From Zobellella taiwanensis (GTDB taxonomy: Bacteria > Pseudomonadota > Gammaproteobacteria > Enterobacterales > Aeromonadaceae): a DNA stretch of 64,000 nucleotides. Of the stretch, positions 53,233 to 61,680 are shown piece after piece. Below the pieces are notes generated by a model that saw nothing but the letters and a program-made list of their open reading frames with translations, did no database searches and was not told the DNA's origin. A program made the translations under genes and the position numbers. The DNA is taken from positions 1 to 64,000 of the forward strand of contig NZ_PXYH01000007.1 of assembly GCF_003012795.1 (NCBI RefSeq). The letters are read 5' to 3'. Within the stretch, counting starts at the first letter, position 1. The number at the start of each line of letters is the position of its first letter.

Positions 53233-54254
53233 CCGTCAGCCTCGTTGTTGTTCAGCATCGGCAGGCAGAGGCGAAAGCAGCACCCCCGGCCCGGCGCCGA
53301 TTCCAGCTCCACCCGCCCCTGGTGCGCCTGCACCACCGACTGCACCGCCGCCAGCCCCAGGCCGGTGCCCTGGCCGCGGGTGGTAAAAAAGGGTTCAAAG
53401 GCCCGGGCCTGCAACGCCGGGTCCATGCCCGGGCCGTTGTCCCGCACCTCAAGCCGCCAGTGCGCGTCTTCCGCCGCCACGGCCAGCTCAACCCGGCCGG
53501 CGCCCGCCTGCAGGGCGTTTTCCACCAGGTTGAGCAGGGCGCTTTGCAGGCTGTTGGCATTGCCCAGCACACGCGCCCCGGCCGGCACGGCCGGCACAAT
53601 GTCGGCCCCGGCCGCCTCGGGCAGGGCACGGGCGGTGTCGACCACCCGCGCCAGCAGCTCGTCCAGGCAAAGGGGGCCCGCCAGGGGCGCCTGCTGTTGG
53701 CGGGCGAACAGCAGGATGTCACTAATTTGACGTTCAATGTCCGCCAGCCGCTGCTGCAGCCGCTGGCAAAAATGGGCGTGCTGGCGCGGCGCCAGCGCCG
53801 GATTGGCCAGGTTGGCGCCATACAGCATGGCCGCCGACAGGGGAGTGCGGATTTGGTGGGCCAGGGTGGCCGCCATCTTGCCCAGGGCCGCCAGCCGCTG
53901 GGCATGGCCCTGCTGCTCGGCCCAGGCGCGGGTGGGCGTTATGTCGGTCAGCTGGATCAGCTGCCCCGGCCGGCCGGCCAGGTCGGCAATGGCCAGCTGC
54001 ACCCGCCGGCCATTGTGCAGCGACACCTGAAAACCGTCGTCGGGGCGGGGCGCAAAGGCGCGGGCGATCACCTCCACCCAGGGCCGCCCCTGCAGGGGCT
54101 CGCCCAGCAGGGCGCGGGCGGCCGGGTTGGCGCGGGTCACCACGCCGTGGCCGTCCAGCCACAACAGGCCGCTCGGCATCGATAAAATCAGCTGCTCCAG
54201 CTGCTCCGCTTCCAGCAGCGACAGCCAGCGGGCATCGGTTTCGGTGTCATTCAT
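53229..54254 (-). CDS. flrB: flagellar sensor histidine kinase FlrB (FleS)
   Basis: Phosphorylates FlrC. The 341-residue protein is soluble, with no membrane helix. It has a PAS domain (about residues 20-120; MPSGLLWLDGHGVVTRANPAARALLGEP), the His-kinase dimerisation motif AATLAHQIRTPLSAAML (His is the phospho-acceptor), and the ATPase domain with NLVENALQAGA, VRDNGPGMDP and GQGTGLGLAAVQSVV. A possible sigma-54 site is so close to the start codon that the mRNA may have almost no leader, or translation may start further in. Confidence 0.94.
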   Translation of the reverse strand: MNDTETDARWLSLLEAEQLEQLILSMPSGLLWLDGHGVVTRANPAARALLGEPLQGRPWVEVIARAFAPRPDDGFQVSLHNGRRVQLAIADLAGRPGQLIQLTDITPTRAWAEQQGHAQRLAALGKMAATLAHQIRTPLSAAMLYGANLANPALAPRQHAHFCQRLQQRLADIERQISDILLFARQQQAPLAGPLCLDELLARVVDTARALPEAAGADIVPAVPAGARVLGNANSLQSALLNLVENALQAGAGRVELAVAAEDAHWRLEVRDNGPGMDPALQARAFEPFFTTRGQGTGLGLAAVQSVVQAHQGRVELESAPGRGCCFRLCLPMLNNNEADG

Positions 54255-54265
54255 ACACCCAGTTA

Positions 54266-54281
54266 TTCAAAAACCGTGCCA
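54266..54281 (-). promoter_or_regulatory. candidate sigma-54 promoter of flrBC
   Basis: On the minus strand TGGCACGGTTTTTGAA has a perfect -24 element (TGGCACG) but a -12 element TTGA in place of TTGC. It ends 11 bp before the flrB start codon, so transcription would begin close to the ATG. FlrA is the expected activator in the known hierarchy. Confidence 0.45.
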
Positions 54282-54348
54282 TTAAATAACCGTTCCTGAT
54301 AGGGCTGCCTCGACCGGCCCTGGCCTCCCCTTCGGCACCGTTATTTAA
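54282..54348. repeat. 9-bp inverted repeat in the flrA-flrB gap
   Basis: TTAAATAAC (54282-54290) and GTTATTTAA (54340-54348) are exact inverted copies about 50 bp apart. Both are AT-rich islands in GC-rich DNA, and the left arm adjoins the -24 box of the flrB promoter. They could be a binding site for FlrA or the ends of a long hairpin. Confidence 0.5.
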
Positions 54349-54358
54349 CACCGCCGGC

Positions 54359-55801
54359 TCAGAAGTCCCGGCCAATGCCGTATTTCTTCATTTTTTCCAC
54401 CAGGGTAGTGCGGCGCATGCCCAGTTGCTCCGCCGCCCGCGCCACCACGCCGTCGCTGGCGTCCAGCGCCTGGGTGATCAGATCGATCTCGATGCTCGCC
54501 AGCATCTCCTTGAGGTTGATGCCCTCGGCGGTCAGCCGGGGCAGGCGCAGCTCGTCCGCCTCTTCGGCCTCGTCGCCAAACTCGAAAAACACCCGGTTTT
54601 CTTCGGCAAAGGCGTCGTCGTCGGCACCGCCGAACATGGCGGCCAGGGCTTCGCGCTCGTCCTGCTCCTCGCTGGCGGGCGCCTCGCACTCGCCGTTGAG
54701 GCAGCGGTAGCGGGGCGGCAGGTCGGCCAGGTCCACCCGCTGGTTGGGGCACAGAATAAACATCCGCTCCACCAGGTTGGACAGCTCGCGCACATTGCCC
54801 GGCCAGGGGTACTGCTGCAGCGAGGCCACCGCCGCCGGGGTAAACGACAAGTCGGCGCCCTGGCCTTCCCGGTGGCGCTGCACCAGCTCCGCCAGCAGCA
54901 GCGGAATGTCTTCGCGCCGCTCGCGCAGGGGCGGCACCTGGATGGGAAACACATTGAGCCGGTAATAAAGATCTTCCCGAAAACGCTGCTCGCGGATCAT
55001 CTGTTCCAGGTCCCGGTGGGTGGCGGCAATCACCCGCACATTGGCCTGGATGGGCCGGGTGCCGCCCACCCGCTCAAAGGTGCGCTCCTGCAGCACCCGC
55101 AGCAGCTTGACCTGCATGGGCAACGGCATGTCGCCGATTTCATCGAGAAACAGAGTGCCGCCCTCGGCCAGCTCAAACCGCCCCTTGCGGCTCGACACCG
55201 CCCCGGTAAAGGCGCCCTTTTCGTGGCCGAACAGCTCGCTTTCGAGCAGCTCGGCGGGAATGGCGCCGCAATTGATGGGCACAAAGGGCCCCTCGGCCTG
55301 CTGCGACAGCATATGGATGGCCTGGGCAATCACCTCCTTGCCGGTGCCCGACTCGCCCAGCAGCAGCACATTGGCCTGCTTGCCCGCCACCTGGCGCAGC
55401 AGCCCCTTCACCTCCTTCATGGCCGGGCACTGGCCGATTAAAAAACGCTGCAGCTGCTGCTCCCGGCCCACCGCCGGGTGCAGCTGGCGCGCCCGATGCA
55501 ACAGCGGGGTCAGCTCGTGGTAGGTAAGCCGGCGCAGGCAGCCGGCCAGGTTGGCGGCATTGAGCCCCACCGGCTCCAGGGTAATAAAGGCGTGTTGCGG
55601 ATAGGCCGCCACCAGCTCGGCCAGGGGCAGCGGGCTTTGCCCCACCAGCACGGTCAGCGGCATCGACTGGCCCAGCTGGCCCGCCGCATCCCGGCCGAGC
55701 CCGCTTTGCCAGTGCACCTGCATAAAGGAAAGAATGGCTTCAAGACGTGTGCGACGCTCATCGTCGTTGTCGATAATCAGTACGCTTCCGAAAGATCCCA
55801 T
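54359..55801 (-). CDS. flrA: flagellar master regulator FlrA (FleQ)
   Basis: Sigma-54 activator at the top of the polar flagellar cascade. The 480 residues have an N-terminal FleQ domain that resembles a receiver but lacks a clear phospho-Asp ([21 protein letters not shown]), an AAA+ domain with Walker [38 protein letters not shown], Walker [18 protein letters not shown], and a C-terminal Fis-type helix-turn-helix ([20 protein letters not shown]). The ATG at 55801 is used; an upstream TTG adjoins AAGGA too closely. In FleQ such an architecture binds cyclic di-GMP. Confidence 0.94.
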   Translation of the reverse strand: MGSFGSVLIIDNDDERRTRLEAILSFMQVHWQSGLGRDAAGQLGQSMPLTVLVGQSPLPLAELVAAYPQHAFITLEPVGLNAANLAGCLRRLTYHELTPLLHRARQLHPAVGREQQLQRFLIGQCPAMKEVKGLLRQVAGKQANVLLLGESGTGKEVIAQAIHMLSQQAEGPFVPINCGAIPAELLESELFGHEKGAFTGAVSSRKGRFELAEGGTLFLDEIGDMPLPMQVKLLRVLQERTFERVGGTRPIQANVRVIAATHRDLEQMIREQRFREDLYYRLNVFPIQVPPLRERREDIPLLLAELVQRHREGQGADLSFTPAAVASLQQYPWPGNVRELSNLVERMFILCPNQRVDLADLPPRYRCLNGECEAPASEEQDEREALAAMFGGADDDAFAEENRVFFEFGDEAEEADELRLPRLTAEGINLKEMLASIEIDLITQALDASDGVVARAAEQLGMRRTTLVEKMKKYGIGRDF

Positions 55802-56161
55802 GAGATGGAACAATCCTTACACCTGAAGAGTGCTATCGGTTGGTGATGAAAAGGGCCGTCGTCCTGACACCCTCCCCGGCTCGTAGATTATTGGCGGCCA
55901 GACCGCACTTTTTATGACAACCCGGCGAAAAAAACCGCGACCGGGCGCACCAAGGGGTGCATGAATGCCGGGATTCTGACACAGCCGTCAAATTATCTCG
56001 ACCCGGGAGCCCCCTTTTTAGTGGATTAGTTGATCCTGATCAACCCCGGGCCGCCCCCGCCCGCCGGTTAACGTTTGAATCCCCACGGCGCGTCACAAAA
56101 TCAACACCCGCCCCCGGCGCAATTTTGACAGTACCGCTCCCGTGCTATATGCCGCCCAAAC
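55802..56161. other. intergenic region upstream of flrA
   Basis: These 360 bp between the fliS terminator and flrA contain no gene that I can support. They hold an FNR/ANR-type palindrome at 56030-56043. The remainder is mixed, with AT-rich patches near 55880-55930 and 55985-56025 that could hold the flrA promoter. No consensus sigma-70 pair stands out. Confidence 0.5.
56030..56043. promoter_or_regulatory. FNR/ANR-type box upstream of flrA
   Basis: TTGATCCTGATCAA is a perfect match to the consensus TTGAT-N4-ATCAA, within a longer palindrome GTTGATC-CT-GATCAAC. Its centre lies about 236 bp before the flrA start. An Fnr-family regulator bound here could link motility to oxygen supply. Confidence 0.6.
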
Positions 56162-56185
56162 AAAAACCCCCGCAAGGGCGGGGGT
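56162..56185 (-). terminator. rho-independent terminator after fliS
   Basis: On the minus strand an 8-bp stem ACCCCCGC/GCGGGGGT with a 4-nt loop is followed by TTTTT (the A-run at 56162-56166). It ends the flaG-fliD-fliT-fliS unit 24 bp after the fliS stop. Confidence 0.88.
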
Positions 56186-56208
56186 GGGCGGGCTGGGCAT
56201 GGGCCCGG

Positions 56209-56604
56209 TTATTCGGGCACGGCCTGCTGGTCGGCGGGGATGGCGTCCCAGGCTTCCTTGATTTCGCGGATGGCGTTACTGACGTTGTCGATGCGACCCA
56301 TGTCGTTCTCGGCGGTGGCCAGCAGCAGTTCACGAATGGCGTAATCGTAAATGCCATGCAAATTGGTGGCGATTTCGCCGCCCGCTTCCGGGTCCAGCGA
56401 ACCCTGCAATTCGTTGAGGATGGCGATGGTGCTGCTCACCAGCTCGCCGCGCCGGGCCACCTGGCCCTGCTCGGCCGCCACCCGGGCCTTGGCCAGGCGC
56501 TCCAGCACCCCCGCCAGCAGCATTTGCACCATTTTGTAGGGGCTGGCCACGTTTTTCTGGCTGTCTACCGCCACCGATTTATAAGCTTTAAGGGAACCGC
56601 GCAT
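56209..56604 (-). CDS. fliS: flagellin export chaperone FliS
   Basis: Keeps flagellin soluble before export. The 131-residue helical protein shows the typical start MRGSLKAYKSVAVDSQKNVASPYKMVQMLLAG, the helix region ATRREGELVSSTIAILNELQGSLD-like (RRGELVSSTIAILNELQGSL) and IYDYAIRELLLATAEND. It lies 3 bp after the fliT-like gene. Confidence 0.94.
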   Translation of the reverse strand: MRGSLKAYKSVAVDSQKNVASPYKMVQMLLAGVLERLAKARVAAEQGQVARRGELVSSTIAILNELQGSLDPEAGGEIATNLHGIYDYAIRELLLATAENDMGRIDNVSNAIREIKEAWDAIPADQQAVPE

Positions 56605-56607
56605 TGC

Positions 56608-56907
56608 TTACTCCTGATGTTTGATTTTTTGATAGGCCCCCACCGAGCGGCGGCCCTTTTGCATGTTGGCCAGCTGCTCGGCCAGCTGCTGGCGGGTGTG
56701 CTCCGCCAGCTCTTTCAGTTGTTTCGAGCGGGCCATCAGCTCGCCCACCTGCTCGGGGCTGAGCATTTCCTGCTCCAGCAGCAGGGCCAGCAAGCGGGCC
56801 CGCTCGGCAAGCAACGCCTGCAGCTGTTCGCCGTCCAGCTGCTCTGGCGCGCCAAAGCGGCCCAGCAGTTCGGCATCCAGGGTTTCCAGTTGTTTGGTCA
56901 GGCTCAT
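56608..56907 (-). CDS. FliT-like small flagellar protein
   Basis: A 99-residue helical, charged protein (LETLDAELLGRFGAPEQLDGEQLQALLAERARLLALLL, LMARSKQLKELAEHTRQQLAEQLANMQKGRRSVGAYQKI, read in parts). Its place between fliD and fliS is that of FliT, the FliD chaperone. The C-terminal pattern Q-L-x-N-M-Q-K-G-R-R-S-V-x-A-Y is seen in FliT-like proteins of polar flagella. Similarity to enterobacterial FliT is weak. It overlaps fliD by 4 bp. Confidence 0.75.
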   Translation of the reverse strand: MSLTKQLETLDAELLGRFGAPEQLDGEQLQALLAERARLLALLLEQEMLSPEQVGELMARSKQLKELAEHTRQQLAEQLANMQKGRRSVGAYQKIKHQE

Positions 56908-58286
56908 TTTCTGCTGCCATAAAAGTCGGGCATGTTTTCAAAGGCGCTGATCACCGAGCTGAGCTGCTGGTTCATTTGCGACACCACCATGTCCATGGCG
57001 GAAAACTGCTTGTACACCCGCGCCTCATATTGCTCCATGTAGTCATCAAATGATGCCTTCTCTTTTTCCAGCTTTTTCATTTGCTGGCTGAGGGTTTCAC
57101 CCTTTTGCGTGATGACGCCTTCCTTGCCCACAAAATCGTCGGCCAGGCCCGTTAACTGACCAGTAAGACCCTTTTCACCGGCAAGAAGCAGACCAACCTG
57201 CTCAAAATTATCACTCAGCTGTTGCTGCAACTGTTCGCTGTCCAGCTCCAGGGTGCCGTCTTTATTGGTGGTAATGCCCAGATCCGCCAGGCTCTGCACC
57301 GGCGGCTGAGTGCCTTCAATGGGCGCGCTCATCATGCGCCGTAGCTGAGACATCAAATTGCGGGTGCTGGTATCGCCATTGAGCGGCGAGGCCTTGCCGG
57401 CGTCGGCATCGTAACGGGTGAGCGAGTCTACCGTGCTGGCCACCTTGTTAAAGGCGTCCACCAGGCTCTTGATATTGTTTTCCACCGCTTTTTTGTCGTA
57501 ACCAATGGTAAGCCGGGTGTCGGGCTTTTCGGTGGTATTGACCTTGTCGAGGGTCAGGGTAACGCCGGCGATGGCGTCTTTTATTTCATTGCTCTGGCTG
57601 GTGACCCGGGCGCCGTCTATGGTGAGCTCGGCATTTTTGGCGGCCTGCACCTCGGTGAGCTTGCCGTCGGCGTCCAACAGTTGCGACAGGCCGCCCGGCG
57701 TGTCTTCATCCACCGTGAGGCTGATTTGATGATCGGTGCCGGTTTTTTCGGAAAACAGCACCAGTCGCGAGCCGGCGTCGTCGGTTACCACAGTGGCCTT
57801 CACGCCCTTGTTGTTTTCTGCCCGGTTAATGGCATCGGCAATGCCGGAGAGGGTGCTTTTGTCTTTTTCCACCGCCACGGAAAAGGACTCTTTCCCCACG
57901 CTGATGTTGAGGCTGCCTTCCCCCAGCTCGGTGGTTTTATCAATGGCCTGGCTGCCGGCCTTGTGGGCCTGGGCCAGCTGGTCCACCACCAGGGTATAGC
58001 TGCCGGCCACGGCGTCCTTGCTGGCCTTGGCGGAAACAAAGCCGCTTTCGCTGAAGCTGGTGGAGCGCTTTTGAAAGGCATCGTTGCCTTCCAGCTTGCC
58101 CAGAGCGGTTTTAAAGCCGTCGAGGGCACTGGTGAGCGAGCCATAGGCCGAGAGCTTGACGTTAATGTCCGCCGCCCGTTTGTTGAGCAGCTGCTCCTTG
58201 GGGGCCCGCTCGGCATTTACGGTGGCATCCACAAAGCTCTGAATGGGAAAGCCCGAGCCCACCCCGGGCAGTTTAAGATCACCCAT
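56904..58286 (-). CDS. fliD: flagellar filament cap protein FliD
   Basis: Caps the filament and folds arriving flagellin. The 460 residues have the N-terminal FliD domain (LPGVGSGFPIQSFVDATVNAERAPKEQLLNKR), a flagellin-hook IN motif in the middle, and the C-terminal coiled coil (GETLSQQMKKLEKEKASFDDYMEQYEARVYKQFSAMDMVVSQMNQQLSSV). It lies 13 bp after flaG. Confidence 0.94.
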   Translation of the reverse strand: MGDLKLPGVGSGFPIQSFVDATVNAERAPKEQLLNKRAADINVKLSAYGSLTSALDGFKTALGKLEGNDAFQKRSTSFSESGFVSAKASKDAVAGSYTLVVDQLAQAHKAGSQAIDKTTELGEGSLNISVGKESFSVAVEKDKSTLSGIADAINRAENNKGVKATVVTDDAGSRLVLFSEKTGTDHQISLTVDEDTPGGLSQLLDADGKLTEVQAAKNAELTIDGARVTSQSNEIKDAIAGVTLTLDKVNTTEKPDTRLTIGYDKKAVENNIKSLVDAFNKVASTVDSLTRYDADAGKASPLNGDTSTRNLMSQLRRMMSAPIEGTQPPVQSLADLGITTNKDGTLELDSEQLQQQLSDNFEQVGLLLAGEKGLTGQLTGLADDFVGKEGVITQKGETLSQQMKKLEKEKASFDDYMEQYEARVYKQFSAMDMVVSQMNQQLSSVISAFENMPDFYGSRK

Positions 58287-58299
58287 TTTCTATCTCCTG

Positions 58300-58671
58300 T
58301 CAGGCTCGCGTATCTATCAGGCCGCCGCTGGCCTCGGCCAGCCGGGCTACCACCTCCAGCAACTCTTCGCTGGGAATTTGCCGTATCACCTCGCCCTGGT
58401 CATCCAGCACGGTCACCACATTGCGGCCCGAGTCTTCATCCACTCGAAACTGCAAATTGCGGTTAAAGCTGCCAATAAACTCCTGCATCTGCCCGGCCAT
58501 GTCTTTCAGCTGGTCGGCAGAAAGGCTGGCCTCGGCACTGGCCTGCACCGCCTGCCTGGTTTGGGTGGCCTCGGCCTGGGCCGGGGTTAAGGGGGGCGGG
58601 CTCTGGCGCGGCTGAGCATTTGCCTCGGCGGCGGTTGTTTGCGGCCGGTTGGTGGGGGCTGGAATGTCCAT
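58300..58671 (-). CDS. flaG: FlaG-family protein
   Basis: Small protein that influences filament length in polar flagella. The 123 residues have a Pro/Gln-rich N-terminal half and the conserved FlaG domain (LQFRVDEDSGRNVVTVLDDQGEVIRQIPSEELLEVVARL). The start at 58671 has AAGGAG seven bases upstream; the frame continues upstream but without such a site. Confidence 0.92.
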   Translation of the reverse strand: MDIPAPTNRPQTTAAEANAQPRQSPPPLTPAQAEATQTRQAVQASAEASLSADQLKDMAGQMQEFIGSFNRNLQFRVDEDSGRNVVTVLDDQGEVIRQIPSEELLEVVARLAEASGGLIDTRA

Positions 58672-58729
58672 GGTATGGCTCCTTGAAAAGCGCGCCGTGC
58701 CGTAATCGGCTTTCAGCGCGGTAAGACCA

Positions 58730-58766
58730 TAAAGCAAAATCCAATATTAACGACCATTTTGCTTTA
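58730..58766. repeat. perfect 11-bp AT-rich inverted repeat upstream of flaG
   Basis: TAAAGCAAAAT and ATTTTGCTTTA face each other across 15 bases, 59 bp before the flaG start. The arms are AT-rich in GC-rich DNA and lack a T-run, so an operator or promoter element is more likely than a terminator. The TAAAG in one arm resembles a sigma-28 -35 box, but no GCCGATAA follows at the right distance. Confidence 0.6.
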
Positions 58767-58785
58767 GGGTCTGAACAAACTGCAC

Positions 58786-58807
58786 AAAAGGGGCGTTGCC
58801 GCCCCTT
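58786..58807 (-). terminator. rho-independent terminator of fliC
   Basis: On the minus strand an 8-bp stem AAGGGGCG/CGCCCCTT with a 4-nt loop runs into TTTT. It lies 27 bp after the flagellin stop. Confidence 0.88.
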
Positions 58808-58834
58808 GAAAATAAATAACGCTGCGTTAATGCC

Positions 58835-61417
58835 TTAGCCCAGCAGAGACAGGGCGGCCTGAGGCAGCTGCTTGGCCTGGGCCAGAATGGAGGTACCGGC
58901 CTGTTGCAGAATTTGCTGCTTGGTCAGGTTCACGGTTTCCTGGGCAAAGTCCACATCCATAATGCGGCTCATACCGGCGGCGGCGTTTTCCTGAATGCTG
59001 GCCAGGTTATTGATGGTGCTGTTCATTCGGTTCTGGAAGGCACCCAGGCTGGCACGCTGATCGTCGATGGAGGCCAGCGCCTTGTCCAGAATTTCCACGG
59101 CCTCATTGGCGCCTTCGGTGGTGCTCAGATCGATGCTGGCCACCGATTTAAAGGTGGTGCCTTCGGCCAAGGCCATGGCGCTGTCTGAACTCTCCAGGTC
59201 ATTTACTGTGGCGCCCACAGACACGCTGGCAATACCGTCATCCAGCTTGGCGTTGCTGAAGTCGATGGTAAAGCCATCTTTCTCAACCGCGATACCGTTA
59301 GTGGTTTCTGTTTCCACCGCAGTTCCTGCTACCAATGCACTTGTATCACCGGTAATCTCAACCTGAGCACCGGCGGCACCTGAAGCATCAGCAGCAACCG
59401 TCAGGGCAGTATTAGCGGTATTGTGAGTGATAGTGATAACACCATCTGACTCAGAGGCTGTTACAGTAGTGCCAGCTTCGGCATTAATTTTGTCAGCCAG
59501 CTCAGCTGCGGTAGTGATTGAGCTGTCAACATCGAAGATGGCTCCATCAACCGTCATTGACATTACTCCACTGGTGACGGCAGCAAAATTATCGATTGTT
59601 ACTGTTGAGTTAACACCTGCGCCACCTGCTGCAGTTGTAATATTACCGGAAGTCTTAAGGGAGGCATTGCTGTAGATTCTGTCACCTGCCTGCAATACCG
59701 AACCTGTTGCTCCGGATACATCGGCTTTTACAGCAAACTGCTCACCATTTTGACCACCGGTCAGGGTAATTTCGGTTTTATCGTCATTAAGGGTGGCGGT
59801 AATCTCGCTGCCAGCAGCACTCAGGGTGCTGTTGATCAGGTCGGCCAGCTTTTCGGTGTCGGACACGTTTTTATCAACAGTTACATCAATACCATCGATG
59901 GTCAGCTTCATGGTGCCACTGTTGACTGCATCAAAGCCTTTCAGCGTCATGGTGGCCGGTGTATCAACCGCAGCTGCCACCCCATTGGTGGAGGTTTGTT
60001 TTTTCGCTGTAGTTGAAATGTTTGCTAAGCCATCATAGGCAACACCGTTGATGGTTACATCTGTGGAAGCTGTGGTGCTGTTACCTGCGCCACCAACTTC
60101 AATATTTATTTGTGAGCCATCTTCCTTACCGGTAAAGGTATAGGTGCCGTTATCCTCAGTAACGGTATATCCGGCTTTTTCAGCTGCATCCATTATTTGA
60201 GCTTTAAACGCTTTGGCATCATTGGCACTGTTGGTACCTGTGAGGGTAATAACATCAGCATCCCCAATCTTCAATTTAAGAGAATCGCCGTTAGCTACCG
60301 TCAGCCCACTCAGTTCCATGGTGGCCCGAATGGGCTCAGCATTAATGCCATTGGTTGACGTTTGGGTTGCATTAATGGCAGTAGTACCATTACCAGCATA
60401 AGACTTACCATTGATATTGACTTTAGTGTCACTGGTAGTCGTATTGGCCGCCTCTAATTTAATCGCAATCTGGGAACCATCGTCCTTGCCGGTAAAGCTG
60501 AAGGTGCCGTCTTTTTCGGTCACGCTGTAACCGGCCTTGCCGGCGGCCTGTTCGATCTGGGATTTAAAGGTTGCAGCATCGCCAGCAGCGTCACCGGTAC
60601 CATTAAGGGTGATTTTTTCCCCACCAATGGTCAGATCGAGGCTCTCCCCGTTTGCAACTGCCAGGTTACTCAGTTTCATGGTTGCCGGGGTCGATTCAGG
60701 ACCTTCGCCGCCAGTAACCTTCACATCGCTCAGGCCGGAAATGCTGTTGATTTTTTCCTGTACATCGCTGGCGGACATGCCGGCGTTCAGGGCAATTTCA
60801 TGAGTCTTGTCGCCTACCTTGACCAGCACCTGGCCGGCGCCGCTTTCGGTGCCGCCGGCCACCTTGGTGGTAAGGTCGGCGGTCTTGTCAAAGCTCTGGT
60901 ATTTACGGCCAATGGCGGAAGAGGAAATATCCGACAGCCCCAGGCTCTGGGATTCGTTGGCGTTGGCGCCAATCTGGAACGACTTGGTGCCAAAGGCGCC
61001 GTTCAGCAGCTTCTGGCCACCAAAGGAGGTGGAGTCGGCGATACGGGTCAGTTCCGACTGCAGCTGGCCAATTTCCTTCTGAATGGAGGCGCGGTCTTCA
61101 TCGGAGTTGGAGCCGTTGGCAGACTGCAGCGCCAGATCCCGCATGCGCTGCAGAATATTGGTGGACTCCTGCATGGCGCCTTCGGCGGTTTGCGCCATGG
61201 AAATACCGTCGCTGGCGTTTTTCATCGCCACACCCAGGCCTTTAATCTGGGAGTTCAGCCGGTTGGAGATTTGCAGGCCGGCGGCATCGTCCTTGGCGGA
61301 GTTGATGCGGCTGCCGGAAGACAACCGCTCCATGGAGGTGGCCAGAGCACTGCTGGACTTGTTGAGGTTACGCTGGGCGGTGAGGGCCGACACGTTGGAA
61401 TTAACTGTAATCGCCAT
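58835..61417 (-). CDS. fliC: flagellin with a large repeated central insertion
   Basis: Filament subunit. The 860 residues are far more than the usual 270-500. N-terminal D0/D1 ([41 protein letters not shown]) and C-terminal D1/D0 ([59 protein letters not shown], read in parts) are intact. The middle, about residues 175-780, has four repeats of about 120 residues, each starting like [21 protein letters not shown] and ending with AGY-VTE-DGT-FTG-DGSQI motifs, weaker in the last two. This part is richer in A/T than its neighbours. The start at 61417 follows GGAG; upstream frame is not flagellin. Confidence 0.95.
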   Translation of the reverse strand: MAITVNSNVSALTAQRNLNKSSSALATSMERLSSGSRINSAKDDAAGLQISNRLNSQIKGLGVAMKNASDGISMAQTAEGAMQESTNILQRMRDLALQSANGSNSDEDRASIQKEIGQLQSELTRIADSTSFGGQKLLNGAFGTKSFQIGANANESQSLGLSDISSSAIGRKYQSFDKTADLTTKVAGGTESGAGQVLVKVGDKTHEIALNAGMSASDVQEKINSISGLSDVKVTGGEGPESTPATMKLSNLAVANGESLDLTIGGEKITLNGTGDAAGDAATFKSQIEQAAGKAGYSVTEKDGTFSFTGKDDGSQIAIKLEAANTTTSDTKVNINGKSYAGNGTTAINATQTSTNGINAEPIRATMELSGLTVANGDSLKLKIGDADVITLTGTNSANDAKAFKAQIMDAAEKAGYTVTEDNGTYTFTGKEDGSQINIEVGGAGNSTTASTDVTINGVAYDGLANISTTAKKQTSTNGVAAAVDTPATMTLKGFDAVNSGTMKLTIDGIDVTVDKNVSDTEKLADLINSTLSAAGSEITATLNDDKTEITLTGGQNGEQFAVKADVSGATGSVLQAGDRIYSNASLKTSGNITTAAGGAGVNSTVTIDNFAAVTSGVMSMTVDGAIFDVDSSITTAAELADKINAEAGTTVTASESDGVITITHNTANTALTVAADASGAAGAQVEITGDTSALVAGTAVETETTNGIAVEKDGFTIDFSNAKLDDGIASVSVGATVNDLESSDSAMALAEGTTFKSVASIDLSTTEGANEAVEILDKALASIDDQRASLGAFQNRMNSTINNLASIQENAAAGMSRIMDVDFAQETVNLTKQQILQQAGTSILAQAKQLPQAALSLLG

Positions 61418-61478
61418 AATCGAATCTCCGTTAGGGTTCTGTTCCGGCGCGCTGGCCGGTGTTGCTTGCTTGTTCAGG

Positions 61479-61505
61479 TTATCGGCGCCACCGGCGGCGG
61501 CTTTA
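61479..61505 (-). promoter_or_regulatory. sigma-28 promoter of fliC (proximal)
   Basis: On the minus strand TAAA, 15 bases, GCCGATAA is an exact match to the FliA consensus. It lies about 62 bp before the flagellin start, leaving a leader of about 50 bases. Confidence 0.85.
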
Positions 61506-61562
61506 GCACTTTTTTTGCCGTGCTGCTCCGCCCGCCCGGCCGGCCCCCGCCCGATACCCTTT

Positions 61563-61589
61563 GTATCGGTGCCGCCGGCCAAAGCTTTA
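61563..61589 (-). promoter_or_regulatory. second sigma-28-like promoter of fliC (distal)
   Basis: TAAA, 15 bases, ACCGATAC on the minus strand matches the FliA consensus at 10 of 12 fixed positions. It lies 84 bp upstream of the proximal site. The two sites share the surrounding pattern CTAAAGC...GGCGGC/GGTGGC, which suggests that one arose by duplication. Confidence 0.55.
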
Positions 61590-61680
61590 GCCCCGCCAAT
61601 GCCAAGAGCTTGATCTGAGTCAAACTTTGCGCCAATAACCGCCCCTTGCGCTCGCGCGTACACCGCCGTCGTACTGGAGC

